DNA of 64,000 nucleotides from Neostapfia colusana. Lineage: Eukaryota > Streptophyta > Magnoliopsida > Poales > Poaceae. Where the stretch lies: the NCBI GenBank assembly GCA_030760725.1, contig JASWHV010000011.1, forward strand, positions 12,549,501-12,613,500, given 5' to 3'. The notes under the pieces were generated by a model that did not search any database, was not told the DNA's origin, and saw nothing but the letters and a program-made list of their open reading frames with translations. The translations under genes were made by a program, and so were the position numbers. This document shows, one piece after another, positions 11,401 through 22,165 of the stretch. Numbering within the stretch: position 1 is the stretch's first letter; every line of letters starts with the position of its first letter.

Positions 11401-11908
11401 GAGAAATCCCGAGCGAAGATAGAGCGAAATTGGCCGGAGAAACTCGGGTTCTCACCGGGAAGAAAAACAGCCGATCGCGGGTGAAAATCAGGAAGATGCC
11501 TGTGTTTATATAGCCGGGGAAGGGCGGCGTTCGGTTGTGATCGAGTTTGCGTCATCCAGGAACGAAATTCGGCTGGGATACGCGAGGATCCGGGGCGGTT
11601 TCGATTCGGAGGTGAGAAGAGTCCGGCCGGCCGAGCACGGGCGCGAGGAGGAAGAAGGGTTGTCGGGCCCCGCGTGTCAGTGGGAAAGAGGGGAGGGCAC
11701 GCGGCTGCGGGCTGGCGCGGGAATAAATGGGCCGGCTGGTGGGTTTCGGCCCACTGGCCGGGGGGTTTATTTTTTTCCTTTTCTTTTTCTTTTTCATTTC
11801 TGTTTTGAGTTTAATTTGAATTCCAGTTTGAATTTGAATTTTTGCAACACATGCAATACGTTCAAAAAATTTTAAATTCCCCTCTTAACAGGATTTTGGG
11901 GTGTTACA
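8477..11908 (-). repeat. 5' LTR of element A (3,432 bp)
   Basis: Bounded by tgtcacacccgg (8477) and gtgttaca (11908) on the plus strand, with the PBS on its left. It has the same organisation as all family-1 LTRs here: a hairpin-forming inverted repeat near the U5 end (8515-8553), a 12-bp palindrome (9111-9122), a long AT-rich middle, a GC-rich promoter block and a TATA box. No protein-coding gene inside. Confidence 0.95.
11505..11512 (-). promoter_or_regulatory. TATA-box candidate in 5' LTR of A
   Basis: TATATAAA on the minus strand. Because this is the 5' LTR, it is the copy that would drive transcription of element A. Confidence 0.6.
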
Positions 11909-13758
11909 CAAGACTAACATATGTGTTATAATTCTGAATTTCAATTATGCAACGACGCACCTACGCTCTGGTAACTATGGTAAGGAACGCCACCAAAAGC
12001 GGTTCAATTTTGGTTAGCTCCCCTGACGAGGAACGTGGTTCAGGGATAGGTCTCACAGCTTGGTGTGAGACGTTTATATGAAACTCTTGGACTCTTCATG
12101 TTCCTGAGTTCATATGAAACGCTGATCCCTAGCGTGCATTAGGCAAGCAAGTGGAGACCCCATCGTGTCGTCAGTAACGCGATAGTGTGTTCGTCTGGAA
12201 ATAGCCCTGGAGGACATACACAGCGCTTGCCATCGGCGTGCCCTGCAGGGCAGAAGGTGGTATCTGTTGGGGTGATAAAATTCCCAACCGTGACGACCCG
12301 TTCGCGCTCTACTCGGGTTCCCCGTCGTGTGGTGTTAAAACACGATCACGTACCTTGAGACGTGGCTTAACTCAAGGACGGCCGTATGGCAATGATATGG
12401 GCGTTTGTATTTACTTTCAAATATGGTCCTGCCTGAAATGAAAATGACCTTTGAGTGCATAATTATTTTGTGGTCTTCTGCAGGTACTAACAACGTATGT
12501 ATGCCGTGTACTATACATGTGCGAGAGACCGTTTAGTGCCACAATTGAGAAGTATATGCCGGTGTAATCCGGTTAGGATTTTCTTTTTGTGAGCAACGTA
12601 GTACCGACATATTATAGGCATGTGCATGAAAGATAATGATACACAAGGAATTAAAAACCACTAAGTTTCACATTAAGGATCCGGGTTGGGTAGAAAAGTT
12701 TAATAGTTGATCAGTGTAGTCAAAAGGGATTGAAAAACAGAGTGCTCTGTTTTGGGCAGCAAGTTTGCTGAACTTTGACAGGGCATAACTCACAGATTAA
12801 TTAGCCAATGGGGGTGTGGGATATAGTTCTGAAAAGGTATTTAAGTGCTCTACAACTTTGTTGTAGACTTCCGGAGCTGAATCACACCTTAATCTGGCTG
12901 AAATTCCAGCGGCTTGTAAACTGTCCAGAACCAGGACAGATTTAAAACACTCTCTGGACTGTTCTGTTTTGCAATCATAACTTCCTGTAAGAAACTAAAA
13001 TTATCGTATGATATATTCTTGGAAAGGGTAGGAGATGTGTTACATCTTTGTAATTCAAAGTTTCTGAAATTTCAGCACAGAACTTAGTGGAAATTAGAGT
13101 TGAAAACAGCAACTTCCAACGGAGGGGCTGTTGAAATTCTCCCAGAAATTCTGTTGATTTTGAATTACCATAACTTTTAAACCAAAGCTTATCTGAGGGC
13201 AAATTAGTACTTGATGAAAGATACTGAAGTTAACTTTAACTTTGGTATTCTGTTTGAGTCATGAATATGCCCAGAACCAGGTCAACATCCGGAATATGTA
13301 ACAACTGGTCATTCGGGCAGAGGGATGACAGTTTAACTCATTTGAGAGATTGTTGTACCCAAGGGGGTTTGAGTACTTCCAATAGCGTAGAACATACTCA
13401 GGAGTGATTATCTTCAACTAGTGAAAGATTTGAGTATATATCTTGCTCAAGCTTCTTTTGCTAGAGACCATGTTTGTGTCGTATTGAAGATAAAGGGGTA
13501 GTATACGTGATGACAAGGCGATTTTTAACGTCTCGTAGTGACCAAACCTAGTTGAGATGAACCTCCAAAGAGGTAGTCCATAAAGTTGGATTTAACTAGC
13601 TTGTATTTGGTCTGGTAATGGTGTAGCTTGTGCAAAGGTATTACATTATCTGTATACGAGATGTGTCGCATGTTTTACTGTCATTATGTTTTATGGCTAT
13701 TTTATTGGACTGCATGAAATATGTTGCGGGACTGATGTTTATTGTCGTATGGTTGCAG
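11909..13758 (+). other. 5' leader of element B (untranslated)
   Basis: About 1.85 kb with no convincing coding frame and no match to the 3' LTR of B, so it is leader rather than LTR. It holds a perfect 8-bp stem hairpin (12050-12057 with 12064-12071) shortly followed by two near-palindromic copies of gttYatatgaaac. The leader ends ...tatggttgcag directly before the gag ATG, which resembles a splice acceptor. Unlike family 1 there is no orf0. Confidence 0.7.
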
Positions 13759-14873
13759 ATGGTTCGCACTCGTACCACGCATGAGATTGGTGCCTCTAGC
13801 CAGCAGGGGGGTGATGACCCCCAGCCACATTCCTACGACAGCACCCCAAAGAAACAACCACCACCGCCGCCTCCGCTTACATTAGCGGATGTGATTGCGG
13901 CACTGGTAGGTGGTCGTGAGGAGCAGACCGACCTGCTCCGCACGATCGTGCAGAATACGTCCAAGGCGGGGGGGGGGGGGGGGGGGCGTTAAGAGAGGGG
14001 GCCTCGAGAGCCTTGTGATGTGACGTACTCGGATTTCATGAGTACGCACCCTCCGGCGTTCACAGAAGCAGCAGAACCCCTGGAGGCCGACAACTGGCTG
14101 CGGACAATCGAGTCCAAGTTCAGGCTGCTCCAATGTACGGAGCGGCAAAAGACCCTGTTCGTGGCGCAGCAGATTCACGGTGCCGCTGGTGCGTGGTAGG
14201 CAAATTATGTCATCTCACGTCCGGCTGGCCATGCCGTGGAGTGGGAAGAATTCCAGGAGGCGTTCCGCGCCTACCATATCTCTCCCGGGATAATGAAGCG
14301 GAAGTTCCAAGAGTTCTTGGAGCTGAAGCAGGGTGGGAGGAGTGCCCATGACTACTCCCGTGCCTTCAACCATCTGGCGCAATATGCATCGGATTACGTC
14401 TCCACTGAGGAGAAGAAGCGGGAGCACTTCTATCGGGGGTTACACCCCGAGATGAACACACATCTCGTCCAATGCAATCGCGGCACCTATAACGATCTCG
14501 TTAATGCCGCGATCATGCAGGAAGACGCTCAGCGAGAATTAGCGGCTGAGCAGCGAAAGCGCAGCACTCCACCCAGCAGTGGGGGTGGAGCTCCTCAGAA
14601 GTACCGTACGGTGTATCTGACACCATCCGGTCGGCAGTGGCATCCCCGGCGCGACCTCAGCAGTTCGGGGGTCGTTCTTTCCAGTCACCCCCGTTCCGAC
14701 CGCCGATGCCACCACCACGACCGCAACAACAGCAGCAGCAGCAGATGGTACCTCGGGCGTTCCCACCGCCACAATGCGCCACAGGTTTCCGTTCGCCGAT
14801 AAGCGGAGGACCGCCCCGCTACACTTGTTTTACCTGTGGCCAGGCGGGCCATTTCTCGAAGGACTGTCCCTAG
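13759..14873 (+). pseudogene. gag: Element B Gag (broken)
   Basis: Starts at ATG 13759 (MVRTRTTHEIG) with a Pro run and LTLADVIAALVGGREEQTDLL. A run of 19 G encodes poly-Gly and is followed by TAA at 13990. The same frame continues with LEADNWLRTIESKFRLLQC, then TAG at 14197-14199 in place of a Trp-type codon, then WEEFQEAFRAYHISPGIMKRKFQEFLEL and later APQKYRTVYLTPSG. A frameshift close to 14630-14637 moves to the frame holding a Gln run and the zinc knuckle CFTCGQAGHFSKDC (CX2CX4HX4C). That frame ends at TAG 14871-14873. The Gag fold is clear; the copy cannot make full-length Gag. Confidence 0.9.
13968..13986 (+). repeat. 19-bp poly-G tract within gag of B
   Basis: Uninterrupted run of 19 G coding for Gly in the gag frame. 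Its length may be uncertain in the assembly; a change not divisible by three would shift gag. Confidence 0.85.
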
Positions 14874-15452
14874 GGGCAGCAGAGCAGCGGGCAAGCCCAG
14901 TTCCAGGGCGGTGCTTGAGGCCAACCTCCGGTCAAGAAGGTTGGTCAGCGAACCGGGGGCGTTCACAACCTCGACAATGAGGATGCCCCAGAGGGAGACA
15001 ACGTGCTGGCGGGTATGTTCACTCTCAACGATCAAGCAATCATCATATTATTTGATTCTGGTGCAACCCACAACTTCATAAGTGCATCACATGTGGTTAA
15101 GCATCAACTGGAAGCCTTTCCAACCGAGTGCTCTTATATGATCTGCTCACCGGGAGGAAAGATTTCAGCAACTATGATGATTCCGAAAGCACCACTGTGC
15201 TTAGGTTGGAAGATATACCCCACCACTAAGATTATTTTTGAGGTTCAGAAGATTGATGCAATGTTAGGGATGTCATGGCTAAGCTACCATGGCGCTGTCC
15301 TGTAAACATTATCACGGACGGTTCACCTCAACTCCCCACTACACCGTCCGCAGTCCCTCATATTAGACAATCCAGTTCGGGAGGTCTCAGCAGTTAATAA
15401 TACTGAAGCTCTCAAGTTAGAGGACATCCCTGTAGTCCGGGAATACCCCGAC
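14874..15452 (+). pseudogene. pol: Element B aspartic protease region
   Basis: Open from 15003 to 15305. It carries IIILFDSGATHNFIS, the DSG active site of the retroelement aspartic protease, then the ICSPGGKISAT and LGMSWLSYHGAVL blocks typical of Ty3/gypsy proteases. TAA at 15303-15305 interrupts it. The linker to RT, with VVREYPDVFPDDLPGMPPE, follows in the same frame. Confidence 0.9.
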
Positions 15453-16325
15453 GTGTTTCCGGATGATCTTCCGGGCATGCCACCTGAGCGGGATGTCGAG
15501 TTCAAGATTGAGCTTGCGCCTGGGACTACGCCCATATCACGGAGACCATATAAAATGGCTCCCAACGAGCTGGCTGAACTGAAAGAACAGCTCAATGATC
15601 TGTTGAGCAAAGGTTTCATTAGGCCGAGTCCCTCGCCTTGGGGATGCTCGGTGCTGTTCGTAAAGAAGAAGGATGAAACTTTGAGGCTGTGTGTGGACTA
15701 CCGGCCACTCAACACCGTCACCATCAAGAACAAATACCCACTGCCTCGCATTGACATCTTGTTTGATCAGCTTGTGGGTGCAAGTGTGTTCTCCAAGATG
15801 GACATTCGCTCTGTATATCATCAAATAAAAATCCGAGCGGAGGATATCCCGAAGACGGCCTTCTCGATGAGATATGTCTTATATGAGTATCTCGTCATGT
15901 CTTTTGGTCTCACCAATGCTCCGGAACATTTCATGTATCTCATGAACTCGGTGTTCATGCCGGAGCTGGACAAGTTCGTTGTGGTGTTCATTGATGATAT
16001 CTTGGTTTACTCCACGACAGAAGCAGAACACGCCGAACACTTGAGGATCGTTCTTCAACGACTGCGGGACCATAAGCTATATGCCAAGTTCAGCAAATGT
16101 GAGTTTTGGATCAGCCAAGTGCCATTTTTGGGACATATCATCTCAGCGGAAGGCATTGCGGTTGACCCAAGAAAAATCGAGCAGGTGCTGAAATGGAAAG
16201 CTCCCACTTCAGTCCATGAAGTCAGAAGCTTCCTCGGCTTAGCAGGATACTATCGGAGATTCATTCCAAGCTTCTCCAAGCTTGCTAAGCCGATGACAGA
16301 ATTATTGAAGAAGGGAACAAGATAA
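15453..16325 (+). pseudogene. pol: Element B reverse transcriptase
   Basis: A 290-residue RT fragment: FIRPSPSPWGCSVLFVKKKDE, CVDYRPLN, FVVVFIDDILVYS (catalytic Asp pair), SKCEFWISQVPFLGHIIS and FLGLAGYYRRFIPSFSKLAKP. It ends at TAA 16323-16325, replacing a sense codon before VWN. Same frame as the protease and RNase H. Confidence 0.95.
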
Positions 16326-16733
16326 GTTTGGAACGTGGCATGTGAAGGAGCGTTCCAAGCATTAGTGAAGCATCTCACAACAGCCCCGGTCTTAGCTCAA
16401 CCGGATACGACCAAGCCCTTCGACGTGTATTGTGATGAGTCCGGCATCGGGCTCGGCTGCGTGTTGATGCAAGAAGGACGTGTGGTCGCATATGGCTCAC
16501 GCACACTTCAAAACCATGAGCAGCACTATCCGACTCATGATCTTGAGCTTGCTGCTGTGGTTTTGGCGTTAAAAATGTGGATGCACTATCTCCTGGGGAA
16601 TTTGGTGCATCTGTACACCGACCACAAGAGCCTGAAGTACATTTTCACCCAGAAGGAGCTGAATATGAGGCAAAGGAGGTGGTTGGAACTAATCAAAGAT
16701 TATGAGATTGAGATTCATTACCACCCAGGCTAG
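16326..16733 (+). pseudogene. pol: Element B RNase H
   Basis: Carries FDVYCDESGIGLGCVLMQEGRVVAYGSR, HDLELAAVVLALKMW, YTDHKSLKYIFTQKELNMRQRRW and YHPG, the Ty3/gypsy RNase H signature. The frame is stopped by TAG at 16731-16733, where relatives have Lys (HPGKAN). Confidence 0.93.
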
Positions 16734-17660
16734 GTGAATATGGTTGCCAACGCGTTGAGTCGGAAATCACATGTCCATAACCTCACCATTACACCGGTGG
16801 AGGAGGAAGAGCCGAGTTTATACTTGGTTCCTTATGGATCGCTCTACAACCTTGCCCTCATCCCTACCATTAGGGAGGAGATCATTGCAGCTCAGAAAGT
16901 GGACAAGGGTATGGCATATCTCCGGACATGGATATACAATGGGGAAATCAAATGTTTCCGGAAGGATGATGAGGGGACGCTGTGGTTCAATGACCGCATA
17001 GTCGTACCCCGGAATATGGAGCTGAGGAAGAAGATTCTTGATGAAGCTCACTTGTCTAAATACTCCATTCATCCGGGAAGCAACAAAATGTACCAAGATT
17101 TCAAGAACAAATTTTGGTGTACACGGATGAAGTGGGAAGTGGCTAAATACGTATCCGAGTGTGATACGTGTAGACGAGTGAAAGCTGATCATATGAGAAA
17201 ACCAGGGCTGCTGCAGCCCCTGAAAATTCCAGCATGGAAATGGGAAGATGTGGGCATGGATTTCATTGTGGGATTACCCCTGACTTCCAACAGGCATGAT
17301 TCCATTTGGGTAATCGTTGACCGATTAACCAAGTCGGCTCACTTCATTCCCTTGCATACACATTTCCATGCCAACAGATATGCGGAGTTGTATATTGCAA
17401 GAAGCCTATGCTTGCATGGAGTACCCAAGACCATAGTCTCGTACCGAGGGGCACTATTTGTATCTCGTTTCTGGAAGCAGTTGCACGCTGCTTTGGGTAC
17501 TAAGGTGATTAGAAGCTCCGCCTATCACCCTCAGACAGATGGTAAGATAGAGAAGGTGAACCAAGTACTAGAAGACATGTTGAGAGCGTGTGCCATCCAC
17601 CACGGTAGAAACCGGGATGATCATCTACCGTTGGCGGGATTCTCGTACAATAATGGCTAA
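16734..17660 (+). pseudogene. pol: Element B integrase, zinc finger and catalytic core
   Basis: Begins with VANALSRK (end of RNase H). The HHCC finger has His of DEAH, His of SIHPGS and CDTCRRVKA. The core has MDFIVGLPLTS (first Asp), the VSYRG block where relatives have VSDRG, and YHPQTDGKIEKVNQ (Glu present). The second catalytic Asp therefore appears changed to Tyr (gac to tac type), in addition to the TAA at 17658-17660 (SYNNG stop). Confidence 0.92.
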
Positions 17661-18308
17661 CAAGCGAGTATCATGATGGCACCATATGAGGCTCTCTACG
17701 GTCGTAAATGCCGCACCCCATTGAACTGGTGTGAGTCCGGTGAAAGGGTCACATTCGGGGTTGATGTGGTGAACGACTCCGAAGAGCGTGTTCGGATGAT
17801 TCAAGCCAACTTGAAGGCCGCTCAATCCCGGCAGAAAAGCTACGCTGATAAGAGGCGTAGACCGCTGCACTTTGACGTCGGGGAGCACGTGTACCTCCGT
17901 GTATCTCCGATGAAGGGCGTGCACCGATTCGGCATGATGGGGAAACTCGCTCCTCGATTCATTGGACCCTATGCCATCACTGAGAAGTGTGGACCAGTGG
18001 CATATAGACTGGAACTACCGGCATCTCTTGCTGGTGTTCACGACGTTTTCCATGTTTCACAACTGCGAAAATGTCTGAAGTATACTGCCGCTGTTCCCAC
18101 CGAAGACATCGGCGAGCTGCAACCGGATTTGACGTATGTTGAATATCCGGTGGCAATTATTGATGAGAAGGCTTGGACCACACGTATCCTAACGTTGTGG
18201 TTCTACAATATACTGTGGAGCAACCACACCGCTGAAGAAGCGACGTAGGAGAACGAGGAATTCCTTCGCTCAAACTACCCGGAGTTCATGGCGTCTCAGC
18301 ACGGGTGA
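17661..18308 (+). pseudogene. pol: Element B integrase C-terminus and chromodomain
   Basis: APYEALYGRKCRTPLNW, then GEHVYLRVSPMKGVHRFGMMGKLAPRFIGPYAI (GPY/F-type module) and HDVFHVSQLRKCL, then a divergent chromodomain ending AEEAT. TAG at 18246-18248 sits at the conserved Trp; beyond it the same frame reads ENEEFLRSNYPEFM to TGA at 18306-18308. Element C has TAG at the same codon. Confidence 0.9.
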
Positions 18309-18361
18309 GTTTCTATTACATCACTGCCTCTTCTTTTGTAATCTCGGGACGAGATTCTTTT

Positions 18362-18374
18362 AAGGGGGGAGGGA
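18362..18374 (+). other. Polypurine tract of element B
   Basis: aaggggggaggga immediately before the LTR start tgtaaaagccc at 18375. Confidence 0.9.
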
Positions 18375-21300
18375 TGTAAAAGCCCAAGAAAGGGACTTAC
18401 AAAAATTGTTCATCACCTCACAACACCACAGCTCATCTTGTGGATATCTTGTGAACACTTGTGAAGAGCAAGTAACCACCATCAAAAGGGTGATTACAGG
18501 GGAAAGCCCTAACTTCCAAAACGTGGGATTTCTACACATGAACATGAAAGGTTCAGCTCACCCCTAGACCCGAAATAGTCTTGGGAAGGCTCAGGCCAAA
18601 TTTCATGCAAATCCAATGCTTTTTGAGGCACTTTTGGAGACATTTGTTAAATGGGCCAGTTTGAATGCAAATTCAAATTGCAGCAACTTTCATCACTTGA
18701 ATTCAAAAGTTGACTTCATATTCAAACTCAGCACATTTTGATGGGTTAGTCCACCAATTTTCATCCCCATTGGAGCTCATCTTTTCGGGAGCCAAATTTG
18801 CATTAATTCAAAACTGAATTTGAATTTCAGTTCAAATGTGTAGCAAATTTAGCCAAACAAGTTTAAAATTTGGGAAAGCAAATTCAAACCATGACTTTGG
18901 GGCCAAGTCTTTCATTCAATTGTGAGTAGCTGGGATCTTTTCAGTGAAAACAGAAATGAAAATAAGAAAATAAATTAGAGGGGAGGGTCCCACTTGTCAG
19001 TAGCCTTCACACTGAAGCATTCTCGGTTGATCTTTTCTCACCCGGCCGAGAGCGTGCACCAGCCCGCGACCGACGTCGGCGCCCGACCGCCTCGCCTTTG
19101 CCACCTCCTGCTCGGTGGCTGAGTGCGCCGGGCGCAGCACTCAAGTAAACACCAGGCCACGTGATTCCTCCCTCATCCTCGTCGTTCTGCCCCGCACACA
19201 CCCGAGACAAAACACCTCACCGGCCGCTCTCCTCGGGTCCTCGGTGCGCCGCTGATCCAGGCATCCTCACGACCAATGATCAACAGCAAAGAGACACGCC
19301 AGAGGCTGATCGAACTCACGGTGAAAACCCTACCTCCTTTCATGCCCTGTAAGGAGAGTATTTCCACGATTAGTCGTTCGGTATTCAAAGGCCGAAGGGT
19401 TAAAAACTTGGAAATTCATAATGGGTAGTTCAACACAGAGGATTCCGAGCTACACATACGTTCTGCACTTGTTCACGGCCACCTAGGATCAAAAACCAGC
19501 GAAAACCATGGACTAGGGTTGCTGTTCTTCGAAATTTCTCCGGTCACGGCCGTTTTAGACCCAGGTCGATGGTGAGGTCATAGTTGCGGCCGTTTTCACT
19601 GGGATCAGCACTCATATCTGTGATCAGCAAGTCTAAGCAGAGCTCTCCGAGAAAACCACGTCCAAAAAGGTGCAGAGGACACCGAGTTCAACATCGCCGA
19701 TGAGCTCCCGGCCGCTGTCACCGTCACGAGCACTATTCCGGCCGTCACCGAGCTCCGGGGAGTGCACCACCGTGTTTCCCAGGCAGAAATATGCACAGGC
19801 GGCAAGTCTCGTCGAAGGTCGGGCAGCAGAACGTCCGGCGGCGAGCTCCCCGGCAAAGGGGGCGGCAGAGAGCTGCGGGAGCGCGAGGTAGACGAAGCCC
19901 CGCGAGCCCCATGTGTCAGCCTCTGTTTAAACAGCGCCGGATCGGCTATGGCACCGGGATTTCGTTTGACTGTGCGGGAGACTCTGCGGACTCCCGTGTG
20001 GTTTGGCTGCGGTGCTGACACGTAGCCCGGGAACCCCACCAGCCGGTTTAAACTTTGTTTTAATTTCCAAATTTTGTTCGAACTTCAACTGCACATAACT
20101 TCTGCTAGGAAGCTCAAAATTTAGTGAACCAAATTTTGACGAACTCTGAATTTTCAGTACTTTCCAGCAACACAAGTTTCAGCTCATGAAACTTAATAGT
20201 TTTCCAGAATTAATTTCCTAAATTTAAACTGTTAGGAATTTTATCTGGAGAATTACTTTATGAAAAATTCTGAAATTTGGCTAGGGGGTTCATTGGAAAA
20301 TCCTTGAGTCACATAAAAATTTTCAGAACCATCCAAGTTCATTTATTCCCCATAATGGTGTCATTAAGTGAACTAACTTGCAAAAAAATAGAAAAATGTA
20401 CAGAAACATTTTTCAGATTTCCTCAAATCTTGTTTAGGACATAACTCCCTCTAGAAATCTTCAAATGACATGAAACCAATTCCAGTAGAATCATCTAAAA
20501 TTCTAGCTTCCAGAAAGTAATGGTTGGAGCCATGAAAACCCCTGGAATTCCTTAGAGGCTCCAATACTGACCAAATAGGCTTTTAGTTGTACAAAGCTCA
20601 AATGAACCTTGTTTCAAATGAAACTTGGTCAAGACTCTGGTTAGGACCCTACCAAGCCACCATAAAAATTTCAGAACCAAAGGGGAGGGCTAGCTAGATT
20701 ATAGTAATTACTTATTCAGTTCTAAACAGTGCATTTGAATTGACATATAGTATCTCGTGGACGTGTAGTCGCTGAAGGCGAGGAGACCCCGGAAGTAATC
20801 GACTTTCTTCTTCCGGATGAAGCCCTATCAACTGACCAGCAGCAACAAGGCAAGCCCGGTTTGCATTAACCCATTTTTCAAAGTTTTGCTTTGTTTACAT
20901 ACTTAGTATGAGGTATCTATATGTGCATTAGGTGTAGGATGGATGAGACCCCAAATGCATAACCAGATTTTCCTATAAGAGTGAGGGTAGTGTCTAAGTC
21001 CTTGAGTAGACAAGCTATGCTTAATGATTCATAGAACTTTGGTACAAGTCGAGTAGTTGGATGTGAGATCACTTTAGTAATGAAAATGAGACTAGGCAGG
21101 GGCTAGGGCGCAGCAAGAAGAAGTCTTGTGTGCGCAGCCCTGTCCGTGTCGATTGAGGACCGATCCGTGTGCGGCCCACGCTGATCAAGTTTGAACATAC
21201 CAAAGGCATATCGGATATATGGGCCCCGGTAAACCGATGTAACCTAAACCTCCGGGCGTCGAGGCATAACGCATTGATATATAGGTGTTGGATGAGGGTA

Positions 21301-22165
21301 GCAAGGTGGAAATCTGCTAACGGGCATAGAGAGATGCTCTGTGTAGGGAACCTCCTGCTCGTTTCGGTGCGACCGGTTCGACGTTTGGGCTGTTGGGTGA
21401 AAGGTTGTCCCGTACGACATCGAGTGAGCGTGCTGTGCGGCTCCACGGGTGGGCGTACGTGACGTGCTCTTCGGGTACCCCTGCCGTCCCTCGCGGTGAA
21501 GAGTAGCACTTGGTCACTGAGTCGTGACGTAGGTTAATATATGAAATGTGATGATTCAATATTCCTGTCATGATATAATTGTATTGCTACATGTGTTCCT
21601 CTAATTATTGCTTACTAAATTTCATATTCACGAACTGTTAACTTGTGGCTAAAAGATGAACTAAGGATGAACTTGTAGGCATGTCAATTTGCTGAAATTA
21701 CCCTCCCATGTTCATGTAAACTGCATGTAGAGTTTCATGCCTAGGGGAGTCGGTTAAGTCTTGTTGAGCCATCATGCTCACAGTTGCTGCAATAAGTGTT
21801 TTTCAGGTGAGGAGCATCCCACATACTCGGGGTACAAGTCCACCGGCGAAGGTTACCCTCCGTCGGGGACCACGGCTGAGTGGGAGCCGTACACGCCGCG
21901 CTGAGCTGAGGAGTGCAGCTAGTGTTTTGGGTTGCCCTAGGGCTGGGCAACCGACTTTCGATAGATAGACGGGCGTGAGTTGTACAAATTTAGTTTCCGC
22001 TGTGTAATATAAACACTAGTTTGTAACTGGAGTATTGTACGACTTTGTACATTTCATTTGGTTTTCTATGTAATACAATGTGTCCTTATGATGTGTGCTG
22101 TCGGGTGTCGCATCGTGCGGCACCACCCTCTGTGATCCTGGATGAGCGGATTCCAGTCCGCCACA
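18375..22165 (+). repeat. 3' LTR of element B (3,791 bp)
   Basis: Runs from TGTAAAAGCCC to CCGCCACA. Its ends and several internal blocks (GTTCATCACC near the start, the aaggcaagcccggtttgcat block near 20850, gatcctgg near the end) correspond to the reverse complement of LTR F and of the C LTR pieces, which defines family 2. A GC-rich block (about 19000-20040) is probably the promoter/leader part. No coding gene: the longest frames here lack any recognisable domain. Confidence 0.9.

Larger units (their letters stand above)
1..11908 (-). mobile_element. Element A: family-1 Ty3/gypsy chromovirus, left end cut by window
   Basis: Read on the minus strand, the order is 5' LTR (8477-11908), PBS, orf0, gag, protease, RT, RNase H, integrase with chromodomain, polypurine tract, 3' LTR (1-2788). 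About 640 bp of the 3' LTR lie left of the window, judged by alignment of base 1 with base 9122; the full element would be about 12.5 kb. The right flank begins CAAGA at 11909, the expected TSD, whose partner is outside the window. The element sits in the 5' leader of element B. All coding parts carry inactivating changes. Confidence 0.93.
11909..22165 (+). mobile_element. Element B: family-2 chromovirus, right portion
   Basis: Plus-strand element whose 5' LTR and PBS lie left of element A, outside the window. Present are the leader, gag, protease, RT, RNase H, integrase, polypurine tract and complete 3' LTR. After the LTR end ...ccgccaca comes gtttg, the presumed TSD, and then LTR sequence of element C, so B is inserted in C. 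Reading frame is preserved from about 14637 to 18308 but interrupted by several nonsense codons. Confidence 0.92.

Noticed and set aside
11909..13758. A host gene or a 5' LTR of B in this stretch
   Set aside because: No match to 18375-22165, no PBS and no exon-like coding; it leads directly into gag B, so it is leader.
13759..13800. B Gag start MVRTRTTHEIG compared with the H3 start MARTKQTARKS
   Set aside because: Only the first few residues agree and the ARKS core is absent, so I do not call it an H3 mimic.
19605..20039. 144-residue frame and others in the GC-rich part of the B LTR
   Set aside because: Overlapping frames on both strands in GC-rich sequence, no domain, not preserved in LTRs C or F.
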